Assembly: GCF_000633535.1 (NCBI RefSeq)
Contig: NZ_AYMR01000026.1
Location: 1 to 44,583, forward strand
Origin: Leifsonia aquatica H1aii
GTDB taxonomy: Bacteria; Actinomycetota; Actinomycetes; Actinomycetales; Microbacteriaceae
Reading direction: 5' to 3'
Length of the DNA: 44,583 nucleotides
The notes below the pieces were generated by a model. The model ran no database searches. It was not told where the DNA came from and worked only from the letters and a program-made list of their open reading frames with translations. Made by a program: the position numbers and the translations under genes. Positions within the stretch are counted from its first letter, which is position 1. The number at the start of each line of letters is the position of its first letter. Positions 15,248 to 23,389 of this stretch are shown here, piece by piece.

Positions 15248-17782
15248 GTGAGCTTTAACGCAACAAGACTGACTTGTTTTGCGCTGATTTCGTCGTTTGA
15301 AGGCGACTGCCGAGAACTGGTTTCCGAACTTGATTCAGACGCAAAGTGGCCCGGTGCGGTAACAGATGCCGCAACGGCGCGCCTGAAGCGCGCGCGTAGC
15401 AAGGCTGCACCCACGAGAGAGCTACTTGTTGAGTATCTCGACTTTGCTGACAGCTATCAGATCCTTCTAGCGAACAAACAACATCTTGACGCGAGCGCTC
15501 TCACGTCCTTGAGCGACGTTTCGCCGTATCTAGGAAAGCTGACCGCCGTGAGAAATCGCGTGGCTCACTCTCGGCCGATGGAAATTGACGATTTGGCGAC
15601 GGTCCACGACATCGCGCGCAATCTGTCGCACTCGAATCCAGCCGGGTGGCCGACCCTCCAAACCACGTTGGACCATCTCGAAAACGACCCTGCGTTCGTC
15701 CTTGGCCTAACTGTCCAACTTCCAAGTGATCCGCTTGACACGCCGCTACATAACTTGCCCGTTCCGGATTTTGATGAAACGGGCTTCTTTGGCCGTTCTA
15801 AGGAACTCCGTGCGATCAAGCGCGCGCTGCTTGGGCCTTGGCCGGTTGTGTCGATCCTAGGTGACGGAGGAATCGGCAAAACGGCGATCGCGGTAAAGGC
15901 GGCATACGAGTTACTCGACGACAAGTCCGCAAACTTCGACGCCGTCGTTTGGGTGTCAGCCAAGGCGACGACGCTGACTTCCGGAGAGATCAAGAACATC
16001 GGAGGCGCGATTCAGGATTCTCTAGGAATGTTTGAGGCTGCAGCCGCAGGGTTGGGCGCGGACCTGGACGCAAACGACGTTGCCACGGAAGTGTTGTCCT
16101 ACCTGGGCGCTTTTCGAATTCTCCTCATTCTGGACAACCTTGAGACCGTCACCGACCAGCGCCTTAGGAATTTCCTTCTTGATCTGCCGAATGGCAGCAA
16201 GGTCTTGGTCACCAGTCGGATCGGGCTTGGAATCGAGAATCCGATCAAACTTGAGCCTCTCAGCACGGAAGAATCTCGAGGCTTGTTGCGGTCCTTGTCC
16301 TCGATACGAAATGTGCAGGAGATAAAGTCCCTTGACGAGCGTAACCTCGATCGATTGGTCTCGAAGCTCAAGGGGCATCCGCTCTACATCAAGTGGCTTG
16401 TCGCCGGCGTACAGACAGGGCGACGACCATTTGAGCTCATCAATGACAACAGTCTTCTCCTGGATTTCTGCATGTCCAATGTTTACGACAAGCTCGGAGA
16501 AGGAGCGCGCCGGGTGCTGCAATCCATGCAGGTTGTACGCGGACCACGCGGACAGGGTGAACTTGCCTATCTAAACGACATGACGGCACAGCAAATCCAG
16601 GCATCGTTGCTTGAACTGATGACCACCAACTTCGTATCGATGCGACACTCGGGGGATGAGTCGCTCGACGGGAGTTATGAGACGGGCGATTTCGCAAGCC
16701 AGTACCTCGCACGTCATCAGCCGGTTAGCGCCAAGTTCCGCTCGACAGTATCCGCCAGGGCACAATCACTGACTGAGCTCGGCCAGCAACTCAGATCGCA
16801 CGGGCGCTCGGACCGATTTGACTCCGCGTCAATCGACATCCGTGGGCCGCATGACGTTCCCGCGGCCCGACTATTGTTCGATGCTCAAAAACGCGCGAGT
16901 GATGGGCGATTTGACGACGCAGTCAACTTGTGCCACGAGGCGCAGACGTTGTCTCCGACATACTATGAGGCTTGGCGCATCGAGGCCTTTGTCCAAGACC
17001 AGCGCCAGGATCGATTTGCAACCATCTCTGCATTTGAGCGGGCATATGAGCTTGCAGAAGAATCGCCGATCGCTGGGTATCATTTCGGCGTTTATCTGAC
17101 CGAAGTCGTCGGCGATCATGAGCGCGCTTTGGCTGTCCTACAGAAGGCGGCGCGTGACGAGCCCGCAACCCCGCCTATTATCATGCAGATTTCACGCACA
17201 CACTTTTATCGGGAGGCATACCTAGAGTCGGTCGATTCGTGCAGAGCACTTGCCTCCCTTCAGCAGAACGCCTCATCTCACGCGGAGAACGTCGAGTTGG
17301 CGCTCCGCGCAGCGGTCTTTGGTGTCGAAAGGGCGCTTTGGGACGGCGAGCTTGCACATTCTGCCGACCTACTCGAATCGAGCTTGCAGGTATTGAGCGA
17401 GACGCGGATTGAGTACGTTCGGGCGGGCCTATGCGATTGGATTCTTCGCCTCGCGCATCTCGCCAGCACGATAGCGGCAGAGTCAGAAGGCGACCCCTTC
17501 ATCGCCTCGAAGGTCGCGGCCTTTGCGCCCGCGTTTAGGGACAAGGTGAGGGTAATCGAGCCAGAGCTCCTGGACCGCAGGACCGGGCTGGTGGTTAGAT
17601 TCGACAGCGAGAAGATGTATGCCTTCGTTCAATCCGGCGGTCTTGACTTCTTCTTTCACCGGAACGAGTTGGTCTACCGAAGCCATTGGCAATACGTGGA
17701 CTCCAACGTCCTGGTTGGCTTCGAGCCGGACGACACCAATGCAAAAGGACCGCGAGCGCACCGCGTCCGACTACTCGTTTAG
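15248..17782 (+). CDS. HEPN-STAND NTPase-TPR-cold-shock-domain protein, defence candidate
   Basis: An 844-residue multidomain protein. Residues 1-155: a helical domain with ISSFEGDCRELV, EYLDFADSYQILLANKQ and RNRVAH at 102-107, the R-[NDH]-x(3-4)-H motif of HEPN ribonucleases. Residues about 178-440: NB-ARC/STAND NTPase with Walker A GDGGIGKT (205-212), Walker B LLILDNLE (Asp296), KVLVTSR sensor (318-324) and a KGHPLYI winged-helix-side motif (375-381). Residues about 535-700: TPR-like helices. Residues 779-844: a cold-shock domain (GLVVRFDSEKMYAFVQ, DFFFHRNEL, KGPRAHRV) fused at the C-terminus. STAND proteins with nuclease domains act as intracellular sensors that trigger abortive infection; that role is inferred here. 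GC is about 50-58 % in sampled lines against about 70 % around it, and it uses rare TTA and ATA codons, so it was probably acquired. The GTG at 15248 follows AAGGGGGG; ATG 15191 is the alternative. Confidence 0.8.
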   Translation: MSFNATRLTCFALISSFEGDCRELVSELDSDAKWPGAVTDAATARLKRARSKAAPTRELLVEYLDFADSYQILLANKQHLDASALTSLSDVSPYLGKLTAVRNRVAHSRPMEIDDLATVHDIARNLSHSNPAGWPTLQTTLDHLENDPAFVLGLTVQLPSDPLDTPLHNLPVPDFDETGFFGRSKELRAIKRALLGPWPVVSILGDGGIGKTAIAVKAAYELLDDKSANFDAVVWVSAKATTLTSGEIKNIGGAIQDSLGMFEAAAAGLGADLDANDVATEVLSYLGAFRILLILDNLETVTDQRLRNFLLDLPNGSKVLVTSRIGLGIENPIKLEPLSTEESRGLLRSLSSIRNVQEIKSLDERNLDRLVSKLKGHPLYIKWLVAGVQTGRRPFELINDNSLLLDFCMSNVYDKLGEGARRVLQSMQVVRGPRGQGELAYLNDMTAQQIQASLLELMTTNFVSMRHSGDESLDGSYETGDFASQYLARHQPVSAKFRSTVSARAQSLTELGQQLRSHGRSDRFDSASIDIRGPHDVPAARLLFDAQKRASDGRFDDAVNLCHEAQTLSPTYYEAWRIEAFVQDQRQDRFATISAFERAYELAEESPIAGYHFGVYLTEVVGDHERALAVLQKAARDEPATPPIIMQISRTHFYREAYLESVDSCRALASLQQNASSHAENVELALRAAVFGVERALWDGELAHSADLLESSLQVLSETRIEYVRAGLCDWILRLAHLASTIAAESEGDPFIASKVAAFAPAFRDKVRVIEPELLDRRTGLVVRFDSEKMYAFVQSGGLDFFFHRNELVYRSHWQYVDSNVLVGFEPDDTNAKGPRAHRVRLLV

Positions 17783-17795
17783 CGTATGCGTGGTT

Positions 17796-17817
17796 GTTTC
17801 CGTCCATTTTCGGAAAC
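17796..17817. terminator. Hairpin after the STAND gene
   Basis: GTTTCCG (17796-17802) and CGGAAAC (17811-17817) form a perfect 7-bp stem with an 8-nt loop, 14 bp after the stop codon. A wider pairing GTCCATTT/AAATGGAC (17802-17809 and 17849-17856) overlaps it. It is much shorter than the hairpins at other convergent ends. Confidence 0.4.
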
Positions 17818-17859
17818 AGTCATGTGGCCTTCGCGTTGCATGTGACTGAAATGGACAGG

Positions 17860-17877
17860 TCGCTTTCGGCCTGAGCC
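17860..17877 (+). repeat. Right direct repeat of the low-GC islet
   Basis: TCGCTTTCGGCCTGAGCC, partner of 15123-15139. GC content returns to the chromosomal level immediately to its right, so it lies where an insertion boundary would be expected. Confidence 0.45.
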
Positions 17878-17967
17878 AACCCGCTAGTGCTGCCCCAACG
17901 TGACCGTGGCGCCGTACGTTTGCGCCCGCGCGAACCGCCGCGGCCGTCTCGCGCCGGCGCGGTCGCG

Positions 17968-18783
17968 TCACTCCTCGTCGGCCAGCACCACCTGCACGCC
18001 GGCGGCGCGCAGCTTCTCGAGCTCGACGGGGTCGGCGGACCTGTCGGTGATGAGCATCTCGACCTGCTCGATCTCGGCCATCTGCGCCAGGGCGACGCCG
18101 CCGATCTTCGACCCGTCGGCCACGACCACCGTGCGCTGGGCCTTGGCGACCATGGCGCGGTTCGTGCGCGCCTCGGTCTCGTCGTGGGTGGTCACGCCGC
18201 TGGTCGCGCTGATGCCGTCGGCGCCGAGGATGGCGGTGCCGACGTTGACGGCGTTGAAGGTGCTCTCGGCGAGCGCGCCGACGAGCTCGAGCGACTGCGG
18301 GCGGAGGAATCCGCCGGTCATCACGACGCGGACGCCGGGGTAGCCGGAGAGCAGCCCGGCGATGCTGAGCGAATTGGTCACCACGGCGATGTCGCGGTGG
18401 TTCGCGAGCGCCCGCGCGACGCCCGCCGTCGTGGTGCCGCCGCTCAGGGCGACCACGTGCCGCTCGGCGGGCAGCCTCCGGACCATGGCCTTCGCGATGG
18501 CGCGTTTCGCATCCTGGAACCGCGTGTCGCGCAGAGCGACGGGGATCTCGCGCCCGCGCTCGAGAGCGGAGGCGCCGCCGTGGGTGCGCAGGATGAGGTT
18601 CTGATCGGCGAGGTCGGACAGGTCGCGGCGTGCGGTGGCCGCCGAGATGTCGAGCGTCTCGGAGAGCTCGGCGAGACTGATGCTCCCGCGCTCCGAGATC
18701 AGCTCGAGGATCGCGACCATCCGCTGGGCACGACGCCCCGAGGTGACGCGGGCGATCAGGGATTCGGCGGCGGGAGCGACCAT
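17968..18783 (-). CDS. DeoR-family sugar regulator
   Basis: A 271-residue DeoR-type repressor. N-terminal HTH at about residues 17-72 (RMVAILELISERGSISLAELSETLDISAATARRDLSDLADQNLILRTHGGA), then the DeoRC sensor domain with LSGGTTTAGVARAL, VVTNSLSIAGLL, VVMTGGFLRPQSLELVG, GADGISATSGVTTHDETEA and VVVADGSKIG, the phosphosugar-binding motifs of the family. AAAGGAT precedes the ATG at 18783. Divergent from the GH4-aldolase operon; effector probably a phosphorylated intermediate such as tagatose or galactosamine phosphate. Confidence 0.9.
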   Translation of the reverse strand: MVAPAAESLIARVTSGRRAQRMVAILELISERGSISLAELSETLDISAATARRDLSDLADQNLILRTHGGASALERGREIPVALRDTRFQDAKRAIAKAMVRRLPAERHVVALSGGTTTAGVARALANHRDIAVVTNSLSIAGLLSGYPGVRVVMTGGFLRPQSLELVGALAESTFNAVNVGTAILGADGISATSGVTTHDETEARTNRAMVAKAQRTVVVADGSKIGGVALAQMAEIEQVEMLITDRSADPVELEKLRAAGVQVVLADEE

Positions 18784-18853
18784 GGGCCCATCCTTTCGAG
18801 GGGTCTGCGCTGCGTGTCGGTGAGACGGCGCGCACCGGCGAGCCGAACCAATC

Positions 18854-18893
18854 GATCACTCAATATGATCACTTTAGCTGCGAATCGCTCATT
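18854..18893. promoter_or_regulatory. DeoR operator candidates
   Basis: GATCACT occurs twice, 13 bp apart (18854-18860, 18867-18873), followed by AATCGCTCATT (18883-18893), in the gap between the DeoR gene and the GH4 gene. The octamer ATCGCTCA recurs inverted as TGAGCGAT at 22316-22323, in front of the second half of the locus. Spaced short repeats are typical of DeoR operators. Confidence 0.5.
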
Positions 18894-18932
18894 CTGTTGC
18901 GCGGAGAAGACACACTACCGCAGGATCGCAGC

Positions 18933-20246
18933 ATGCCTCAGATTGTTTTCCTCGGAGCCGGGAGCGTGGTCTTCACCCGTCAGCTCCTCGCCGACCTGTT
19001 CCGTTTCGACGACCTGCCCCCGCTGCGCATCGTGCTGCACGACATCGACGCCGAGCGCCTCCACGTCGCGCAGGGGACGGCGGAGCAGGTGGCCGCGCGC
19101 TTCGGCCGCACGGCGGAGATCGTGGCGACGCTCGACCGCCGGGAGGCGCTGACCGGCGCCGACTTCGTGATCAACATGATCCAGGTCGGCGGCATCGACG
19201 CCACCCGGGTCGACCTGGAGGTGCCCGCCGCGGCCGGCCTGCTGCAGACGATCGGCGACACGACCGGTGTCGGCGGCGTGTTCCGCGCCCTCCGAACCTT
19301 TCCCGTGCTCTCCGGCATCGCCGCCGACATGCTCGACCTCTGCCCCGACGCCTGGTTCTTGAACTACACGAACCCGATGGCGATGAACGTGTGGTGGATG
19401 TCGGTCGTGGCGCCCTCCATCAAGACCGTCGGCCTCTGCCACAGCGTCTACTGGACGGTGCACGACCTCTGCGCGCTGATCGGCGTGCCGATGGAGGGGA
19501 CGCACTACCGCGCCGCGGGTGTGAACCACCAGGCCTGGCTGGTGGAGTGGTCGCACGACGGGGAGGACCTCTACCCGAAGCTGCGGGAGGCGATCGAGCG
19601 CGACCCCGAGCTGCGCCGCCGTGTTCGGGTCGAGATCTTCCGCCGCATCGGCTTCTACCCGACCGAGACCAGCGAGCACTCGTCCGAATACCTGGACTGG
19701 TTCCTCCGCTCGCCCGAGCAGATCGAGCGCTTCCGCCTGAACCCGCTCGAGTACATCGGCATCTCGGAGGAGAACGTCGCCGAGTTCGAGCACGCACGGG
19801 CAGCCCTGGCGGCCGGCGAACCCCTCGAGCTGGAGGAGGGGGCCGCCGAGTACGCGCCCCAGGTCATCCACTCGGTGCTGACCGGAACGGAGCGGATCAT
19901 CCACGCCAACGTGGTCAACCGCGGACTGATCGACAACCTGCCCGAGGGCGCCGTGGTGGAGGTGCCGAGCCGCGTCGACGCGGACGGCGTCCACCCGCTG
20001 CCCTTCGGGGCGATCCCGGTGCAGGGCGCCGCGCTCAACCGCACCTACCTCTCGGTCGCCGAGCTGACCATCGAGGCCGCCCGGACGGGTGACCCCGAGC
20101 TGGTGCGGCGAGCCGTGCTGACCGACCCGAACGCCTCGTCGTCGCTGACCCCGGAGCAGATCTGGGCGCTGTGCGACGAGCTGACCGCCCGCCACGCCCC
20201 GCTGCTGCCGGTCGCCCTGGGCGGCACTCTGGAGACGACCCCGTGA
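18933..20246 (+). CDS. Glycoside hydrolase family 4, alpha-galactosidase-like
   Basis: A 437-residue GH4 enzyme, which cleaves glycosides by an NAD- and Mn-dependent redox/elimination mechanism. Seen: FLGAGSVVFTRQ (NAD site, residues 6-17), LHDID, NYTNPMAMN, the metal motif CHSV (169-172) and GVNHQAW (196-202). CHSV is the motif of the MelA alpha-galactosidase and alpha-glucuronidase/galacturonidase branches; the phospho-glycosidase branches have a different residue set there. No signal peptide. The ATG at 18933 was preferred over the upstream TTG at 18897 because the NAD motif starts right after it. The stop overlaps the aldolase GTG, so the two are coupled. Confidence 0.85.
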   Translation: MPQIVFLGAGSVVFTRQLLADLFRFDDLPPLRIVLHDIDAERLHVAQGTAEQVAARFGRTAEIVATLDRREALTGADFVINMIQVGGIDATRVDLEVPAAAGLLQTIGDTTGVGGVFRALRTFPVLSGIAADMLDLCPDAWFLNYTNPMAMNVWWMSVVAPSIKTVGLCHSVYWTVHDLCALIGVPMEGTHYRAAGVNHQAWLVEWSHDGEDLYPKLREAIERDPELRRRVRVEIFRRIGFYPTETSEHSSEYLDWFLRSPEQIERFRLNPLEYIGISEENVAEFEHARAALAAGEPLELEEGAAEYAPQVIHSVLTGTERIIHANVVNRGLIDNLPEGAVVEVPSRVDADGVHPLPFGAIPVQGAALNRTYLSVAELTIEAARTGDPELVRRAVLTDPNASSSLTPEQIWALCDELTARHAPLLPVALGGTLETTP

Positions 20247-21103
20247 GTCTCGCACCGACCCGGGAGCTCGTCGACGCGGCGGTCGCGGCCGGGGGCGCGG
20301 TGCCCGCGTTCAACGTCCTCTCGCTCGACCACGTCGAGGCGGTGGCCGCGGGGGCGGCCGAGGCCGGCACACCCGCGCTGCTGCAGCTCAGCGAGAACGC
20401 GATCGCCTTCCGTGGAGCGCCCGAGCCGTTGCTCGCCGCGTGCCGCGAGGCCGCGGAGCTGGCGGAGGTGCCGCTCGGCGTCCACCTCGACCACATCGAG
20501 GACGTGTCGCTCGTCGCCCGCGTGCTCGCCCGGGCGCAGGACTTCGGCATCGGCTCGATCATGTTCGACGCCTCCACCCTCCCGTACGCCGACAACCTCG
20601 CAGCGACCCGGGAGGTCGTCGCCCGCGCGCACGACGTCGGCGTCTGGGTGGAGGCGGAGCTCGGCGAGATCGGCGGGAAGGACGGCGCGCACGCCCCCGG
20701 CGTCCGCACGGATCCGGAGGAGGCCGCGGCCTTCGTCGCGGCGACCGGCGTCGACGGCCTGGCCGTCGCGGTCGGCAGCTCGCACGCCATGCGCGACCGC
20801 TCGGCGCAGCTCGATCTCGAGCTGATCGCGCGGCTCACCGCCGCCGTCCCGGTGCCGCTGGTGCTGCACGGGTCGTCCGGCGTCGCCGACGCGGTCATCG
20901 CCGACGCGGTCGCCGCCGGGATCCGCAAGGTCAACGTGGGCACGGCGCTCAATCTCGCCTTCACCGCGTCGCTGCGGGAGGCGCTGGCCGCCCAGCCCGA
21001 CGCGGTCGACCCGCGGAAGTACACGCGCGACGCGCGAGCCGCCATGGCGGAGCTCGTCGCGCGCTTCTGCCGCGTCGTCGACGCGCGCCTCCCCACCCCC
21101 TGA
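20243..21103 (+). CDS. Class II ketose-bisphosphate aldolase (tagatose/fructose type)
   Basis: A 286-residue zinc-dependent aldolase (GatY/KbaY/FbaA family), which cleaves tagatose-1,6- or fructose-1,6-bisphosphate into two trioses. Seen: PAFNVLSLDH at the N-terminus, HLDH (81-84) with catalytic Asp83 and zinc His84, GSIMFDAS, VEAELGEIGG, VAVGSSHA, LHGSSGV and IRKVNVGTAL. It starts at GTG 20243, overlapping the GH4 stop (GTGA). With the tagatose-6-phosphate-kinase-like PfkB at 27510 it could complete a tagatose pathway. A 28-bp hairpin follows 10 bp after the stop. Confidence 0.88.
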   Translation: MSLAPTRELVDAAVAAGGAVPAFNVLSLDHVEAVAAGAAEAGTPALLQLSENAIAFRGAPEPLLAACREAAELAEVPLGVHLDHIEDVSLVARVLARAQDFGIGSIMFDASTLPYADNLAATREVVARAHDVGVWVEAELGEIGGKDGAHAPGVRTDPEEAAAFVAATGVDGLAVAVGSSHAMRDRSAQLDLELIARLTAAVPVPLVLHGSSGVADAVIADAVAAGIRKVNVGTALNLAFTASLREALAAQPDAVDPRKYTRDARAAMAELVARFCRVVDARLPTP

Positions 21104-21113
21104 CCTCACCCCG

Positions 21114-21172
21114 CCGATTTGGACCAAATGTCGCGAAAGCGCACCGCTTTCGCGACATTTGGTCCAAATCGG
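21114..21172. terminator. Perfect 28-bp hairpin, family B
   Basis: Arms 21114-21141 and 21145-21172 are perfect reverse complements over 28 bp around a 3-nt loop (CAC). It sits between the convergent aldolase and amidohydrolase genes. Each arm holds a smaller dyad (ATTTGGACCAAAT). No T-tract follows. A related half element is at the very start of the window. Confidence 0.75.
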
Positions 21173-21198
21173 CCAGGCCGTAGGGATGAGGGCGCGGG

Positions 21199-22281
21199 CT
21201 AGAGGGCGAGGATGCGGCGGGCGTTGCCGCGGTACACGGCCTCCAGGAGGGCCGGGTCGAGGGCGAGGGCGGAGACGTCCCAGCGACCCTGTCCCGGGAC
21301 CTCGCTGTCGGGGTCGTAGCCGAAGCCCTCGTCGGCGGTCTCGAAGAACCGGTAGTGCAGGCGGTACTGGTCCGCCGTGACGGGGTAGATGTCGGTGCCG
21401 AAGAGCACGCGGTCGGGATGCTCGGCGACGAGCCGGGCGAACCTCCGCGGCTGGCGACCGAGCTCGGCCATCCGTCCGGCGGTGTCGATCGTGTAGTTCG
21501 GCGCCGCGTCCAGCAGCCGCTCGACCCGGTCGAGGTCCTCTGCGGCGCATCCGGCGTGTGCGCCGATGAAGGTCGTCCCCGGGCAGGAGAGCACGAGCGT
21601 TTCGTGCGCCGAGAGCAGGCGGTCGAAGGTCGGGTGCTTCTCCCGGTCGCCGAACCACCAGTCGGGAACGCCCGCGAGCTCGTCCAGCCGTTCGTTGTGG
21701 CGGTCGAGCGGTTCGAAGAAGGCGATCGGGTCGGCGGTGTGGATGAGCACGGGCAGGCCGAGAGCGCCCGCGTGCGCGAGCACCTCCACCACCCGCGCGT
21801 CGTCGGGCAGGATGAGCGCTCCGTCGGCATCGCGCACGGTGAGACCGAGGCTCTTCCAGACTTTGACGCCGCGCGCGCCGCGGGCCGCGCTGTCGTCGAG
21901 CGACGCGATCAGCCGGGCGACGCCGTCCGGCTGCGCCAGCAGCTCCCACTCCAGTTGGCAGAACGTGACGAACCGGCCGGGATGCGCGGCGTCGTAGCGC
22001 TCGACGTTGGCCGTCACCTCCGCGCCCCACAGGCCGTCGAGATTGACGATCGTCTCCACACCGCACTCGTCCATCAGGGCGAGCAGCGCGGGGACGTCGT
22101 CGATCATCCACCCGCCGTCGGTCAGCCAGCGGCCGAGGTGGTTGTGCACGTCGATCACGGGGTGTGCCGGCCGGGGCACGGCGGTCGTGCGCGCGCGCAG
22201 CTGGCTGCGCGGTGCCCAGTCCGCGAGGCGCAGCTCGGTGAGGGGGAGCCGGCCCTCCGGAGTCGTGTCGGTCAGGGGCAT
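21199..22281 (-). CDS. Amidohydrolase-2 family metal-dependent hydrolase
   Basis: A 360-residue TIM-barrel hydrolase (PF04909 type). VIDVHNHLGRW near residue 42 supplies the first metal HxH; LIHTADP, FIGAHAGC and LFGTDIYPVTADQYRLHYRF supply later metal and acid residues. Members of this family include decarboxylases, lactonases and amide hydrolases, so the reaction is not fixed. It is not of the NagA type. The ATG at 22281 has AGAGGT 5 bases upstream and was preferred over 22305. It is divergent from the SIS-ABC-kinase operon and shares its operator region, so it belongs to the same regulon. Confidence 0.78.
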   Translation of the reverse strand: MPLTDTTPEGRLPLTELRLADWAPRSQLRARTTAVPRPAHPVIDVHNHLGRWLTDGGWMIDDVPALLALMDECGVETIVNLDGLWGAEVTANVERYDAAHPGRFVTFCQLEWELLAQPDGVARLIASLDDSAARGARGVKVWKSLGLTVRDADGALILPDDARVVEVLAHAGALGLPVLIHTADPIAFFEPLDRHNERLDELAGVPDWWFGDREKHPTFDRLLSAHETLVLSCPGTTFIGAHAGCAAEDLDRVERLLDAAPNYTIDTAGRMAELGRQPRRFARLVAEHPDRVLFGTDIYPVTADQYRLHYRFFETADEGFGYDPDSEVPGQGRWDVSALALDPALLEAVYRGNARRILAL

Positions 22282-22315
22282 GCGAAACCTCTCTGTAACA
22301 AACAATCAGGCAGAG

Positions 22316-22350
22316 TGAGCGATCTGCACAGTTTCGTTGTCAAACGCTCA
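22316..22350. promoter_or_regulatory. DeoR operator candidate
   Basis: TGAGCG (22316-22321) and CGCTCA (22345-22350) form an inverted repeat in the divergent gap between the amidohydrolase and SIS genes. TGAGCGAT is the exact inverse of ATCGCTCA at 18885-18892, which links the two divergent promoter regions to one regulator, presumably the DeoR protein at 17968. Confidence 0.5.
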
Positions 22351-22420
22351 ATGTCCGCCAATGATAAGTCCAACGCGCAACGGAGTGCGCAGCACCGCCA
22401 CCGACCCACAGGAGCACCTC

Positions 22421-23302
22421 GTGACACTCACCTCCAGCGAAATCGCCAGCCAGCCGGACATCTGGCGCGACGCGCTCGCGACCCACGCCGACCAGGCGAC
22501 CTCGCTCCTCGCCCGCCCGGGCGAGAGCATGCTCGTGCTCGGTTGCGGCACCTCGGCGTTCGTCGCCGAATCGTTCGCGTACCTGCGCGAGGGAGCCGGC
22601 CTGGGCGTCACCGACGCGGCCTACGCCTCGGAGCCGTGGACGTGGCGCGACTACGACGCCGTGCTCCTGCTGAGCCGCTCGGGCACCACCACCGAGGTGC
22701 TCGACGCACTGGACGTCATCCCGGACGGCGTCCGCACCATCGCCGTCACCGGCGTCGCCGACTCGCCGGTCGCCCAGCGCGCCGACGACGTGCTGCTGCT
22801 CGACTTCGCCGACGAGCAGTCGGTCGTGCAGACCCGCTTCCCGACCACCTTCCTCCTGCTCGCCCGGCACGCCGTCGGCCAGGACGTGAGCACCCTCCCC
22901 GCCGAGGCCGCCGCGGTACTCGGCCGCCCGCTCGACGTCGACCTCGACGGCCGCAGCCACTTCGTCTACCTCGGCAGCGGCTGGACCTACGGTCTCGCCC
23001 AGGAGGCCGCCCTCAAGATCCGCGAGGCCGCGCAGGCCTGGGCCGAGTCGTACCCGGCGCTGGACTACCGCCACGGCCCGCTCGCGGTCGCCGACGCCCG
23101 CTCGCTGGTCTGGATCATCGGGCCCTCCGAGCAGAGCCTGGTCGAGGACATCGAGCGCACCGGCGCGACCGTGCGCACCAGCACGTCCGACCCGCTGATC
23201 GAGCTCGCCCAGGCGCAGCGTCTCGCCGTCGCCGTCGCCGAGCGCGCCGGCCTGAACCCGGACGCCCCGCGTCACCTGACCCGCTCCATCGTGCTGGGCT
23301 GA
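22421..23302 (+). CDS. SIS-domain sugar-phosphate isomerase/deglycase
   Basis: A 293-residue protein with two SIS (phosphosugar isomerase) domains. Domain 1: VLGCGTSAFVAE and LLSRSGTTTEVLDAL; domain 2: YLGSGWTYGLAQEAALKIREAAQAWAE and YRHGPLAVAD. It is shorter than AgaS (about 380) and lacks the GlmS glutaminase half. Either AgaS-like (galactosamine-6-phosphate to tagatose-6-phosphate) or FrlB-like (fructosamine-6-phosphate deglycase). The GTG at 22421 has AGGAG upstream. First gene of an operon with an ABC importer and two PfkB kinases. Confidence 0.82.
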   Translation: MTLTSSEIASQPDIWRDALATHADQATSLLARPGESMLVLGCGTSAFVAESFAYLREGAGLGVTDAAYASEPWTWRDYDAVLLLSRSGTTTEVLDALDVIPDGVRTIAVTGVADSPVAQRADDVLLLDFADEQSVVQTRFPTTFLLLARHAVGQDVSTLPAEAAAVLGRPLDVDLDGRSHFVYLGSGWTYGLAQEAALKIREAAQAWAESYPALDYRHGPLAVADARSLVWIIGPSEQSLVEDIERTGATVRTSTSDPLIELAQAQRLAVAVAERAGLNPDAPRHLTRSIVLG

Positions 23303-23389
23303 CCCCGCAGCCCGCTCCGTCGTGCCCGGCCGTCCCGCAGTCGGGCACGACAGAATCCACACAGCAGAACCCACAAGGGAGAACCGAAG

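Noticed and set aside
15191-17782. STAND gene as cargo of a recognisable transposon or prophage
   Set aside because: No transposase, integrase, terminal inverted repeats or tRNA are adjacent; only the imperfect direct repeat supports movement.
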